From assembly GCA_010909165.1 (NCBI GenBank), contig MU008165.1, positions 124,001 through 188,000 of the forward strand: a DNA stretch of 64,000 nt, written 5' to 3'. Positions 31,253-42,369 of the stretch are shown here, piece after piece (positions within the stretch are counted from its first letter, which is position 1; the number at the start of each line of letters is the position of its first letter). The stretch is from Anthoceros angustus. Lineage: Eukaryota; Streptophyta; Anthocerotopsida; Anthocerotales; Anthocerotaceae. The notes beneath the pieces were generated by a model. It worked only from the letters and a program-made list of their open reading frames with translations, made no database searches and was not told where the DNA came from. The translations under genes and the position numbers were made by a program.

Positions 31253-31368
31253 TATGTTTGGGTCGCAGAGTTATAGAACTCGGCCTTTCAGCAGTGTTTC
31301 ACGGCCAGTTGTGGCGGCTGCGGCAGGCGGCAGGCAAACGAAAGGATTCAGCTGAAACAATCGATGAG

Positions 31369-34171
31369 ATGACGGTAGCATGCCACTCCCTGTTCCGAAA
31401 TCTGCAACCCTCCCTGTCGGAAGAGACGCTGGATGTCCTGGAAAAGCAGGGATTTGTGAGCGCCACCCCGGTGCAGGCCGCCACAATTCCTCTGCTCTGC
31501 AGCTACAAAGATGTGGCTGTGGATGCAGCCACCGGCTCGGGCAAGACGCTTGCCTTCCTGGTTCCTCTTGTGGAGATTCTGCGCAGGCTGAGCAAGCCTC
31601 TCGGCTTCCATGAGGTGCGCCGGCTGGCTTCTTTGGTGTGGGATGGTGTGGGTCGGGGTTCGTGTGTGTGCTGATTTGTGGGGAACACGGTTCAGGTTGG
31701 CGCTGTGATTATATCGCCCACTCGGGAGCTGGCGTCGCAAATTTTTCACGTGGCGGAGCCGCTGGTGGCAACGCTGCCTGGCATCGCAGGCTTGCTTGTG
31801 GGCGGCACGGACGTGGCGGCGGACTTGGCAAGACTGAAGAATGGTGCCAACCTGCTGGTTGGCACGCCTGGACGGCTGCATGACATTATTGAGCGGTCCT
31901 CTTTTTGGATTTCCGGCAGTTGGAGGTAGTTGCTAGGGGGATGGTGGTGGGTTATCTGGGGTTCGGTGTTTGTGTTTGAGTGAGGGATTAAGACTGGTTG
32001 GACTGCTGGTTGTGGTGTAGGTGCTTGTCCTGGATGAGGCTGACAGGCTGCTGGACATGGGGTTTCAACGCCAAATTACTGCTATCATCGCTGAGCTGCC
32101 AAAGCAGCGTAGGACAGGCCTCTTTTCGGCTACTCAAACTCGGGAAGTGCAAGAGCTGGCCAAAGCTGGGTTGCGGAATCCGGTGCGAGTGGAGGTGAAA
32201 GTTGAAGCGAAAGGAGGTGCTGGGGCAGTAGGTGGTACAGACAAGCCATCCAAGACACCATCCAGCTTAAGCATTCAGGTATTTTTCTCGGAATAAGGAA
32301 GGGTTTCGCGTGCTTGAATGTTTTTGTTTGCAGTCTTTCGTTCTGTCTTGCTGTTTGCAGAAGGGGTAGCCTATGTTTCCTGCTTCATCCACCTTGTGGC
32401 ATGTGCAGTACTTGACTTGTGAGGCGGATGAGAAGCCGTCACAGCTGCTGGAGTTTGTAAAGCAGCACCCGTCAAGCAAGATGATCATGTAAGCTACTGC
32501 GTGGTGTTGGGGACAGTGGGCCTTATTTTTCCAATTGAGCAGCTGCTGGTGGATTATTTTTCTCCTGCTGCTGCATGCTCAAGCCTCGGAAATTGCGCCA
32601 GATATTTCATGACTTGCAATTGTGTGGACTTCTGGGGAACTGTCCTACGCCAAGCAGGGCTTTTGAAGAATGTTCCCTCAGTATTTCTACATGGCAAGAT
32701 GAAGCAGGTAGGTTCTGAAGCTTTCAGGCTACCACCCTGTCTTGCTTTGTGGGGTTTAGGGACAGCGAGCTGAGGCTTGGTCTCTTGCAGTCTGTGCGGG
32801 AGAAAGCTCTAGCAACCTTCACTGAGATGCAGAGTGGCATTCTGTGCTGCACAGACGTAGCTGCCCGAGGGCTCGACATACCTGGTGTGGACTGGATTAT
32901 ACAGGTAGGAGTCAACAACTTGATGGTAACGATTGGTCATTTGAATTGGTATGCCATTTTTGCTTTTCTTTGTCAGGTTGAATTGTTTTTTTTACAGTTG
33001 GATTATGTTTGCAGTATGATCCTCCTCAAGATCCGAATGTCTTTGTGCACAGAGTCGGTCGCACTGCACGAATGGGACGATCCGGAAGTGCTATTTGCTT
33101 CCTCCTTCCAAAGGTATCCTATCTTTCCCTTAGGCAGGTGACTGGTGGGGGCACCACAATTTAACTGAGAGGTATGTGTGGTGATCATCCAGGAAGACTC
33201 CTATGTTGAGTTTTTGCGGCTCCGAAGAATACCTATCGAAGAGAAGCCAAAGTACGAGGGCGTGCGGGATGTGGTCCCAAAGGTTGCCCACATAACGTTT
33301 GCACCTCCATATCCTGTCTTTTTCACTTCAGGGGTCACAACGCAACAGCAATCCAGCTGCAGTACTGTGAACTACATTAGTTATTGTCTCATCTCATTCC
33401 AACCCTCTAATTTGTCTTCCAGTTACGAGCAGCGGCAAAGTCCGATCGAGATGTGATGGAGAAAGGGTTGAAGGCATTTGTATCCTATGTGCGTGCGTAC
33501 AAGGAGCATCAATGCAACTTCATCTTCAGGTAGTCACAGGATAAGAAGGTAGCTTACAGATGGTCTCCGTCTTGTTGATATTGTTCTTGATTTTGCTGCT
33601 GAGTGCATTTTCAGGTGGAAAGAGTTGGAGCTGGGGAAGGTTGGCATGGGTTATGGGTTGCTTCAGCTTCCATCGATGCCTGAGCTCAAGAGGGGAGTGC
33701 TGTCGTCTGCCAATTTTGTGCCGGTCAATGTGGATCTGGCAACTATACCATACAAGTAGGCTGTATTTTCCTCTCTCCCAATTTCCGGTTTTTGATTTGG
33801 TTTCCCTTCCTGATCAAGGGAGGTTTGGTTACAGAGATAAAGCTCGGGAGAAGCAGCGGCTGAAAAATGCTGCTACCAAAGCATTGGAGAAGGATGAAAG
33901 TGTGAAGCAGAGACACCCACCCGGTAAAGATCTAGCAGGAAAGGATACGCGCGTTGAGAAAACCAAGGAAAGAAAGCCCACCAAACGAATGAGGGATGCG
34001 AAGAAAGCTCTGGAAGGGGATGAGATGGAAAAGGATTATAAACTGCTTAAGAAGGTCAAGAAGGGACTGATCAGCGAAGAAGAGTTTGCAAAAGCTGTTG
34101 GTGGTGATGAATTTGATGAGAACACAGAAAGAGAAAAGAAACGGAAGAAAATTTCAGGAAAGAAACGATGA
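31369..34171 (+). CDS. RH18: DEAD-box RNA helicase, RH18 / SPB4 / DDX55 type
   Basis: Eleven exons: 31369-31614, 31696-31925, 32021-32278, 32409-32488, 32602-32707, 32791-32904, 33015-33113, 33193-33282, 33423-33529, 33615-33755, 33835-34171. Motifs in order: [11 protein letters not shown] (Q), AATGSGKT (I), PTRELA (Ia), GTPGR (Ib), DEAD (II), SAT (III), ARGLD (V), HRVGRTAR (VI). Then come the family-specific [52 protein letters not shown] and a Lys-rich tail. The family acts in nucleolar 60S ribosome maturation. Odd: exon 2 has five T at 31902-31906 where the first unit has six, so SSFLDFRQ shifts to SSFWISG. Two 3-bp deletions in the same exon are harmless. Either the gene is damaged or the base is a sequencing error; downstream exons are clean, which favours the latter. 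Confidence 0.9.
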
Positions 34172-34452
34172 TTTTTGCAACCTAATTGGATTGGTTCGTC
34201 CACCTGGAACGAGGGTGATACACCCTCCCGCACATTGTCCATTGTCAATCATCGTCGCACACCATCAAAGAATTCAAAAAATTACGGTGCCAACATACAT
34301 CGCTCTCGATTAGCAGATGCCTACGGGCCAAATCAACAGACCTTTCAACGGCCCCAACTAGTTTTTCAACCCTGCCGTCACGAGTGGGTGGCCTCACGCC
34401 CACGGTAAAGCTGGTGACTACCTAAACATGATGCGTGGCAACAGCATCGAAC
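34172..34452. other. Convergent spacer between helicase and eIF1 genes
   Basis: The helicase (plus) and eIF1 (minus) genes meet tail to tail here, with about 280 bp for both 3' ends. The left 240 bp recur, diverged, inverted at about 23701-23950 behind the deleted helicase copy. Confidence 0.6.
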
Positions 34453-35053
34453 TCAAAACCCGTGAATCTTGATCAAGTCTTTCTTCACAACGCCAGCCTT
34501 CCGAGCCACCAAGTAGGAATCGTTAGCACCTGTAGTCCACGGACACATGAATAACAAAATTCCGATGCACATTAACATCTCTCCTCACCTGGACAAGGAA
34601 CTGGGACACGTTCTTCCGTTGATCTCCTTGCAGCTGAATCACCTGGCCGAGCTCAGAGTCCTGCACGACTGTTCCATTGCAGCAGAATTCCTGAAAGATG
34701 GTGGTGTGTCAGCGTGTGACACAAGCCAAGCAGACAAACACCGATTGAACACACCTTCTTGAAGTCCTTAAGAATCTTGTTATAATTGAATTCTTTCTTC
34801 AAGCCTTGGACTGTGGTGAGACTTTTTCTACCGTTCCGCTGCTGTACACGCACATGTACATATTCCTTGGAGCCTGCACCGGAACCCTTTGCCTCCGCAT
34901 CTGCGAAGGGATCTGCAACCAAAAAGCATGCCCCAAAAGTCTCAAAAGAAGGAGAAAGTAAGACAGGATACAAAATCAAGCCAATTCATCGAATCCAAAT
35001 GACATACCTCTGGCACCGAAGGCCCCCGGGAGCTCGAGATCTAGATCTAACAT
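34453..35053 (-). CDS. Translation initiation factor eIF1 (SUI1), copy 1
   Basis: Four coding exons on the minus strand: 35053-35008, 34912-34755, 34690-34589, 34497-34453; 351 bp, 116 aa. It reads MLDLDLELPGAFGARDPFAD, GSKEYVHVRVQQRNGRKSLT, TVQGLKKEFNYNKILKDFKK, EFCCNGTVVQDSELGQVIQL, QGDQRKNVSQFLVQ, AGVVKKDLIKIHGF, the complete SUI1 fold. eIF1 sits near the P site of the 40S subunit and enforces AUG stringency. Upstream of the ATG, CTATCAG|TTGAGG looks like an acceptor of a 5'-UTR intron, as is common for plant SUI1 genes. A second copy lies at 60090-60714 with the same exon structure. Confidence 0.95.
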
Positions 35054-35950
35054 GAACCTCAACTGATAGTAACACACCAATGAATATGATTTCTCCAACT
35101 CCGTGCTCCGGAGACTAAATACCACACCTGCACGAACAAGCGAGAACAGCGAGAACAAATTCACGCAGACAGTTAGAACACCAGTTTACAATTACAAGCA
35201 CGCGTGTTGCATCGCGACAGACAGATGCAAACAGCACACAGAAAAAAACAGCAGTGCTCATCACACGGAGAATCATGCACCAGATAACACTAAGGACATC
35301 CATTCCCCTAAAGCACCAACCCTACAACAGTCCAAGGACACCAATTCCCCTAAATCACCAACCCTACACATCACACCCATACTCGCTATATCGCAATCTC
35401 TAACCCTGGACCTCTTTCCCGCAAAAACAGATTCAGTAGCGAAAAGCCCCAACGTGAGTCAGACCGCACGAGGCGATGCCACAAAGATTCAACAAACAGG
35501 ACTCTTGATTCTCCACACAAACAATAAGTCATCCAAATCCAAAAACCACAGCCAAAACACTCACAACCAAATCGCGCTTCTGCACCACGACCGCCTCCTG
35601 AATTCTACGACAGGCGCCTCACAACAGACAAGCACCGCAACCAGAAGTAAGCCATCGACAGACAAGTAAGGAGACGACCAGACCTACCGAGGTGAACGGA
35701 GCAGGAGCAGGAGCAGACACGAAGCAACGAGTCGTGAGGACACCTTCCACTCCGAGGTATGGCGATAGCGACGAGATCAAATCGGAAGACAGCGCAGGCG
35801 CGTATGATCGATCTACTTGGCACCGAGCAGTGAGCAGCCCGAGTGAAGACGGAATGACGTGGCAGTCACGCAAATCCCGGAATGGAAAACACGCCTCCAG
35901 ACTCGACAACTATAGTACATTTAGTGAACGTCCGGTAAAGCCATGACGCT
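35054..35950 (-). promoter_or_regulatory. 5' UTR intron and promoter region of eIF1 copy 1
   Basis: A C/A-rich stretch (on the plus strand) with no credible gene. The plus-strand frame 35103-35669 lies antisense to the presumed leader and has a biased, repeat-like composition. The layout suggests a leader exon near 35700 and an intron ending just before the ATG. Confidence 0.4.
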
Positions 35951-37522
35951 ATGTATATACTCACTCAAGTAGCTCAAGTAGGGCCCACCACCGAAAATAG
36001 GTACCTACATATGTTTATGAAGTATTGATGCGGATGTTTTATGAGAGAGTCTTAATGAATGTTATGTAATATTATATGTATATATATATATAAAATCATT
36101 AATGAATTTAAATATAAAGTTATTTTAAATATATTTATATTCAAAATAATAATTTAATAATAATAATAATAACACATCTCTGGCTTTACAATATGGAAAC
36201 TTGTGTTAGGCCATCTCACGGTCACGTGCGGGATGATCATGGTCCCCAGCCTTGCAGGCCCTATAGGATAGAAAGACCTAGCTCATATTAGGATATTCCA
36301 ACATGCACATCAGGACTCTGCCATCCTTGTGCCTCTCTAAAATCATCTATGTGTTCAAATAGTAGGGCTCAAGATATTGGAAGGTATATCATGTGACTGA
36401 AATAGAATTCTTGCCATACAAGTTTTTGGAGCTATGCTCGATTAGATTATGTGGTCCAAAGTCCACAGTTTATAGGGTCCAAAATAATTAATATTATTTT
36501 GAATATAAATATTATTGAATTATTGAATAATAATAAATATTATAGAATTATCATACTATGTTTATTAGGTCAATATTATTTTAATATTATTTTGAATATA
36601 AATATTATAGAATTATCATTCTAGGGTTAACAATTTTCAAGGAGAACACAAATGAACAGATATTGTAATATATATTTAAAACTTTGGGAGAAATTATCAG
36701 CGTTCGAATGATGAAATATGATAATGATAATCCAAATGAACTTGGTTTGTACAATACAAATGAGCTAGGTTTGTACATTTCTATCAATCTCGATTTGATA
36801 GTCTTGCCTAATAAGATCATATCAGTCTGCGTTTTGACAGTCATGTCTCATGAGCATGGAAACGATGCATATACGATGCATATACTCCGGTGTAGTAGCC
36901 CTGGTATGACCACAACAGATGCATATACGATGCATATACTCCGGTGTAGTAGCCCTGGTATGACCACAACATGTTCATTATATCATTTTACATTCTACTT
37001 GTACCTACGCCCCTACCATGTATGTCAACGACCCGCCTTTCTTCCCGCTCTCTCAAGGAACACGTAAGATGAATGTAATATAATGTAATACCATATGTAT
37101 TCATATATAGTATCTAAATGATAATTAAATAGAAATTCATGAACTGAAAAAATAAATAAAATTTAAAATATATGAGATATTCATAAAATATTTTTTAGTA
37201 ATAATAATATGTTAATATAGTTGTAATTATATTGTAATAACTTACAATATTACCAAGTCACTCATTGGACTCGCCCATTCAACTACCACCTTGAATTCAG
37301 ATGTCACAATGGGCTCACCCCTTCAACTACCACCATGGATTGAATTGAGAGGTCACACCGGGCTTACCCTTTCAACTAGCACCATGAATTGAAAGATCAT
37401 ACATGCCAAATTGAATTCGGGAAGGTGTAAGAGAAAAATATCAAATTTAAATGAAAGTCTAAGTAGTAAGTTAAACTCATTACAATTCTCAATGAAGTTA
37501 TTATCCTTCATTTGAAGATAGT
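35951..37522. other. Very AT-rich region with a fragment of the PABP-like gene
   Basis: Mostly A/T runs (e.g. 36060-36180, 36480-36610, 37080-37250). At 36636-36770 the plus strand matches 37853-37990 of the next gene: TCAAGGAGAACACAAATGAA, then TTCGAATGATGAAATATGAT against TTCGAGTGCTGAGAGATGAT. It is a decayed piece of the same RRM region. No intact gene. Confidence 0.6.
36864..36971. repeat. 54-bp tandem duplication
   Basis: 36864-36917 and 36918-36971 are identical units beginning GATGCATATACGATGCATAT and ending ATGACCACAACA. Confidence 0.93.
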
Positions 37523-39136
37523 ATGGATGTTTTAAGTGATAGGACACCTTCATTTGTGTATGTCAGGAATCTACATAGGCATTATGTAGACATAGATAAG
37601 CTCTTAGAGACTTTTGAAGTTTTTGGAACAATTTTGGGCTGTACAGTAAGAGTTGATGAAAATGGAGTATCCAGAGGCTATGGATATGTTTGTTTCCAGA
37701 ATAGGGAAGCAGCTCAACTTGCTGTGACCACTAGCATAATTTTGTCTGGTTTGCACTTAAAGGTAACTCCTTATATCCCTTATGCGCTTCGAGAAAAAAT
37801 TTGGGATGGTAGCAACGAAGCAAATTATATGAAAGTGTACATTAAAAATTTCAAGGAGAACACAAATGAACAAGTATTGAAAAATATATTTGAAAGATTT
37901 GGAAAAGTCAAAAGCATTCGAGTGCTGAGAGATGATAATGGACAGCCCAAGCGAGCTGGACTTGTACATTTTTATTGTCCTCAAGTTGCCGCTAAAGTTG
38001 TCGCTTCATTCAACGGGAGGAGAGTTGATGGTAAAGATAAATGGTGTGTTATGCGTGCTCACAATGAATTTGAGTGGGAACAACTTTGGAGACATAAATT
38101 TCAAAAAGGTGTCAATCTTTATGTAAGAAATTATGACGATGGTGTTGACGATAAGATTTTACACGAGGCTTTTTCGCCATTTGGAATCATTTCTTCTTGT
38201 AAGGTCGTGAAAGGTGGGCAAGGGTCTAGCACAAGATATGCATTTGTTGCCTTTACTACTCCAGAAGAAGCCTCAAATGCAATACATCATATGCACGGCC
38301 AAACAACCTCGCTTGGAGGACCATTGTTTGTTCAATTAGCTTTCTTCAAAGGAGATGGAGGGACATCGGCTTCACATGCAGAGGCTAGAAGTCATGACCT
38401 TAGGAGGAATTGGATGCACAGCCTAGGTTCTCATCCTCCAAGTTTAGCAGGAGGAACATTGCTTTCAGATGTTCAAGTAAGGAGTCTTGCAAGGACTTCG
38501 ACAAGGGGTCTTGATCCACAACCACAAAGTTCGTGTGCAGCAATGAGGACATTGCTTGCACACAAACTCGAAGCGAGGAGTCGTGCGAGCAATCTGACTA
38601 AGAGTCATGATTCACAGCGCGGAAGTTTAGTAGGAACATCGATAGTCCTTCCACATAAAGCTATTGCAGCTAGGAGTCATGAAAGGACTTCGTCTAAAAC
38701 TCTTGATTCACAACCTCAAAGTTCAATAAGAATAGGGATCACATCACTTCCAAGTACTAAAGAATTCAAATACGTGAGGAAATTGACAGAGAGTATTGAA
38801 TCACAACCTCAAAACTCAACAAGAACAAAGACACTCCATCCGAGTGTCGAAGCTAGGAATGATGTCCGGAAGTCGACAGAGAGTATTGTTTCAGAGCCTC
38901 AAAGCTTAGCAAGAATTGCTAAGCAGCAACATAAAATGATGGCCATGTTTGGAGAATTGTTGTATCCATTTGTAGTTCAAATAGAGAAACATCATGCATG
39001 CAAAGTGGTAGAATTTATACTGGAAAATATGACCCTAGATGAGATTGAGGATCTCCTTGAGTCTCCACAAGCTTTAAAAGCAGAAGTTGTCAAGTCGGTG
39101 AACATGATTAAATGTAATAAAAAGTTGAATAATTAA
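37523..39136 (+). CDS. Poly(A)-binding-protein-like, intronless (three RRMs plus MLLE)
   Basis: A single 537-codon frame. Three RRMs: residues about 9-90 (FVYVRNLHRHYVDIDKLLET, GYGYVCFQN), about 102-185 (MKVYIKNFKENTNEQVLKNI, RAGLVHFYC) and about 200-280 (VNLYVRNYDDGVDDKILHEA, STRYAFVAFTTPEEASNAIH). They correspond to RRM2-RRM4 of cytoplasmic PABP. The C-terminus, about 470-530, is an MLLE/PABC domain (GELLYPFVVQIE, KVVEFILENMTLDEIEDLL, SPQALKAEVVKSV). RRM1 is missing. The linker is replaced by about seven loosely repeated Ser/Arg-rich stretches (ARSHDLRR, RKLTESIESQPQ). No introns and an AT-rich context suggest a retrocopy. It could bind poly(A) and PAM2 partners, but losing RRM1 weakens this. 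The long open frame suggests it is or was recently functional. Confidence 0.85.
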   Translation: MDVLSDRTPSFVYVRNLHRHYVDIDKLLETFEVFGTILGCTVRVDENGVSRGYGYVCFQNREAAQLAVTTSIILSGLHLKVTPYIPYALREKIWDGSNEANYMKVYIKNFKENTNEQVLKNIFERFGKVKSIRVLRDDNGQPKRAGLVHFYCPQVAAKVVASFNGRRVDGKDKWCVMRAHNEFEWEQLWRHKFQKGVNLYVRNYDDGVDDKILHEAFSPFGIISSCKVVKGGQGSSTRYAFVAFTTPEEASNAIHHMHGQTTSLGGPLFVQLAFFKGDGGTSASHAEARSHDLRRNWMHSLGSHPPSLAGGTLLSDVQVRSLARTSTRGLDPQPQSSCAAMRTLLAHKLEARSRASNLTKSHDSQRGSLVGTSIVLPHKAIAARSHERTSSKTLDSQPQSSIRIGITSLPSTKEFKYVRKLTESIESQPQNSTRTKTLHPSVEARNDVRKSTESIVSEPQSLARIAKQQHKMMAMFGELLYPFVVQIEKHHACKVVEFILENMTLDEIEDLLESPQALKAEVVKSVNMIKCNKKLNN

Positions 39137-40560
39137 ATTAACTCTTTTAAAGTGATTGAATCACCAAATAGGAATAAGATCGATGTGAGGTTGCAACAAA
39201 GCACCGCGAGCAGATCATGCGCTTACAACATCAGAGCAGGACACCAGACGATGAGCTGAGGAAAGTTGCAATTAGGGCTGTATACTTGCTGGTCCATGTG
39301 AAACCAAATATCACAAACCAGATAGATCAGATCAGCCCTGAAGCCAGTGACGGATGAACATGCCTCAAAGGCACCAACGGCGGGGGCGCGTGATTTCTGG
39401 TCCTGCAGGAATTTGAAGTTCCAATCACCCGCACAAACATATGGCTTCAGTAGGATGTGGGATTGCATGATCGTGCCTGATCATGGAAGGCACCACCCAC
39501 ACACCACGAACCTTGCTTAGTTTTTCCAAATCTGCCGGAATGGCTGGTAGTCTGAGTACTTTCTTGCAATGGCGTGTGTCATCTCATGCTGCTGGTAGGG
39601 TCGATGGGGTGAACATGCCGTGGCGTGGCAAGTTGTTGCCCACATCTGCTGCGGCGCTCCAATCTTGATTGGCTTGTCCTTGGGACACTGGCATTCATTA
39701 TCCCGGAACATTGCTGACCTTTCAGCTAGGCCATAAAATTTTGGATTCTCAAGATTTGAATGGACCATCAAGCATCCAAGCGGGAGTGAATAGGCTGCAG
39801 CTGGCAGGCATAATCATGCCAAGATTCAGAAACAAAGTCTGATTCTCCATGAAGGTGGAGGCGCCACGAGGGGCCGAACTTCAAACAAGCAGGCAAAGAT
39901 ACTTGAATTTGAAGATATCTTCACTCCTGATGAGTTTGATTTGCATATAAAAGCTACTGGCTGAGGACTCGAAGAATGCATTCGGGTTGATGCAGAACGA
40001 ATTTGCCAGAGGGATGATGTTGGCAGGAGCTTGGACATCCAGTGCAGCTAATTGAAGCAAGTGAACGCATGGATGCATGCTGCTTGCAGAAAAGAGCCTG
40101 GCGTAGAAAGAGCTAGGCACTGCAGCTGGGAGGCAGCTGCGTCCATGGAGAAGTTACAGACGATGGTGAACAGGCTATTGAAGTCATTGCAGGGCAGATC
40201 AGAGAAGGAGACCTGGACCTCCCGTGGGCCCGGGAACTCGGCAGTCTTGGATCTGCGCAGGGCTTTCAGATGACGCAGAAGCTTGTCGATAGCGGTGATG
40301 GTGTTCCTCCCCGTGGCACAGCCCAGGCCAGCTACTCGCCAGCGCTTCAGCTCCAATTACACCATCCGGAATCGAGCTTGTGCTTGGAAGGCCTTTCCAG
40401 AGAGCATCTTCCGCAGCTTCCAGCCAATGCAGCTGAGCAGAGGAATTGTTGCTGTAGCTTCCTCCCCTTCTCCTCCAACCATGCCGAGAAGCTGAGAGAA
40501 CCTTCGTTCCAGAATCAGACTTACTTACAGAACAGGGAACCATTGATGTAGATTGTGCAT
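39137..40560 (-). pseudogene. SABATH carboxyl methyltransferase, degenerate
   Basis: On the minus strand, 40480-40150 shows the SABATH N-terminus: GGSYSNNSSAQ, EDALWKGLPSTSSIPDGVI, then after a frame change VAGLGCATGRNTITAIDKLL (SAM-binding loop) and VQVSFSDLPCNDFNSLF (LNDLPxNDFNxLF motif). Further left come PGSFLQAACI, a stop, LHWMSKLLPTS (the SYSLHWxSxxP motif) and a decayed tail, possibly including SVTGFRADLIYLVCDIWFHM at about 39350. Several frame breaks and stops mean no intact enzyme. The family methylates carboxyl groups of small acids such as salicylate, jasmonate or gibberellin using SAM; the substrate here cannot be inferred. Confidence 0.68.
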
Positions 40561-41035
40561 GCCATTGAAGTGAGTTATACCTACACGTATCTGCCATGAA
40601 ATTTGGCATGTGCTCTCAATTCTAAAAGCCTAGAAACCTTGTCACTGAAAGTGGACGCTGGCTAGTGCGCGACTTGTGGTCCTCAGCAATTTCAAGCAGC
40701 GGTCTCTGATTTTGTTTGTGGTCAGTGAATTGGCAGCTCATCTCTCAGGCTGCAAATTCGGCAGCGTCTTTCTGGATCAGAACTGGAGATGATCCACGGG
40801 CAAGTGTTGCATGCTTTGCCATCTCGATGACATGATTGCAATTGTGAACGTCATGCGGGGGGAAGTACCAGTCTACTTAGAAGTATGTAAGAGCCAATTC
40901 TGGGCTCAGCTCATCAGGCAAAATAAGTTGTCAGATCTGTGTGCTTTGTGCTTGTCTTCTGTACTGTAGAGGAGATTGAATTAGATTCACATTGAATTCG
41001 CAGTTAGCTACCTGGACGTGATTGGTGCATCGACC

Positions 41036-42215
41036 ATGGGGTTGTCGGGCAGGACTATGGCAGGCTTGGCCTTGCTGGTCGCGGTGAGTGTTTTACGAAC
41101 CTGTTATTCTGTTTGATGGCTGATGCTGGTACTGTGTACATGCAAAGCAGCTTTGTGGCTATGGCGAGCATTCGTCTGGATGGCTGTTTGACGTCTGCAT
41201 AACATTGTCGATGTGGACTTGCAGCTGCTGGCGATCGATGCAGGGAGCTCTGGAGGGATGCCGGTAAGTTGCACGTAGTTTGGATCGACATTGTGTTGCG
41301 ATTGATTATCGTAGCATGCTCTCCAGTTGAGGATGCAGACAAGTGGGGATGCGTGCTGAGCCTGAGAGCAGTTTCGGTGTGCGTATTTGCGTGCAGGTTT
41401 TGTCAAACAGTCCGAGGAAGTTGCTCTCCGGCAATGAACGCGGCCAGGTGGAGCGCTACGACGATGGGAAGTCAAGACTGTGGGACGCCGCCGAGGATCT
41501 GTGGGACTCGTTGGTGGGGGACGACGATGAGAGCGAATATGTCGACGGCTATGGCTTGTATACGCGCTCCCAGTCCATGAAGCTGGAGAATGAATATAGC
41601 TCGTCAACAAACACCTATACGGGAGACGAGAAGGGACAGGGGGACAAGAAGGGAGTAGAGGAGAAGGAGCACAAGGACGAAGAGGAGAAGAAGAAGGAGG
41701 ATCCAGAGGAGAAGGGGAAGAAGCAGCAGCAGCAGGAGGTGAAGAAAAAGGGTGGTGAATCCAAGAAGGGAGAAGAGCAGAAGGAGACGAAGAAGAAGAA
41801 GAGTGGTGAATACAAGAAGGGAGAAGAGGAGAAGGAGGCGAGGAAGAAGAAGGGTGGTGAATTCAAGAAGGGAGAAGAGGAGAAGGAGGCGAGGAAGAAG
41901 AAGGGTGGTGAACACAAGAAGGGAGAAGAGGAGAAGGAGGCGAGGAAGAAGAAGGGTGGTGAATACAAGAAGGGAGAGAAGAGTGGGGAATACAAGGGAG
42001 AGAAGAGTGGGGAATATAAGAAGGGAGAAGAGGAATTGGAGAAGGAGGACGAGAAGGAAAAGGAGCAGGAGTACGAGCAGCTGAAGAACGAAGAGGAGCA
42101 GAAGAAGGAAGAGGAGCCGAAGAAGGAAGAGGAGGAGAAGAAGAAGGGTGGTGAATACAAGAAGCGGGAAGAGGAGAAGAAGGAGGGGGGAAGAAGAGAC
42201 GAAGAAGGGTGGTGA
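41036..42215 (+). CDS. Secreted Lys/Glu/Gly-rich repeat protein
   Basis: Three-exon model: 41036-41083, 41225-41263, 41397-42215; 906 bp, 301 aa. The start MGLSGRTMAGLALLVALLAI gives a signal peptide split by an intron. A non-repetitive segment follows (VLSNSPRKLLSGNERGQVER, LWDAAEDLWDSLVGDDDESE, GYGLYTRSQSMKLENEYSSS), then about 190 residues made almost only of K, E, G and Q. Within these a 17-residue unit, KKKGGEYKKGEEEKEAR, repeats three to four times, with shorter KKGEKSGEYK units after it. It is expected to be extracellular or vacuolar and disordered. The function is unknown; I know no named family. After the stop at 42215 the same repeat continues out of frame to 42369. Confidence 0.7.
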
Positions 42216-42369
42216 AGAGAAGAAGACGGGTGGTGAAGACAAGGAGGGGGAAGACGAGAAGAAGAAGGGTGGTGAAGAGAAGAAGAAGGGTGGTGAAGAG
42301 AAGAAGGGTGGTGAAGAGAAGAAGACGGGTGGTAAAGAGAATTCATGCGGCTTAAAACACTTAAACTAG
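42148..42369 (+). repeat. Out-of-frame continuation of the KKGGEE repeat
   Basis: After a shift at about 42185-42195 (a run of G) another frame encodes KKGGEEKKTGGEDKEGEDEK and KKGGEEKKKGGEEKKGGEEK, ending TGGKENSCGLKHLN. The DNA repeats are units of GAAGGGTGGTGAAGAGAAGA. It suggests the protein once continued, or that repeat instability recently moved the stop. Confidence 0.7.

Noticed and set aside
35103-35669. Plus-strand ORF of 188 aa, rich in Thr, Ser and Asn
   Set aside because: Lies antisense to the eIF1 leader region, composition-driven, no recognised motif.
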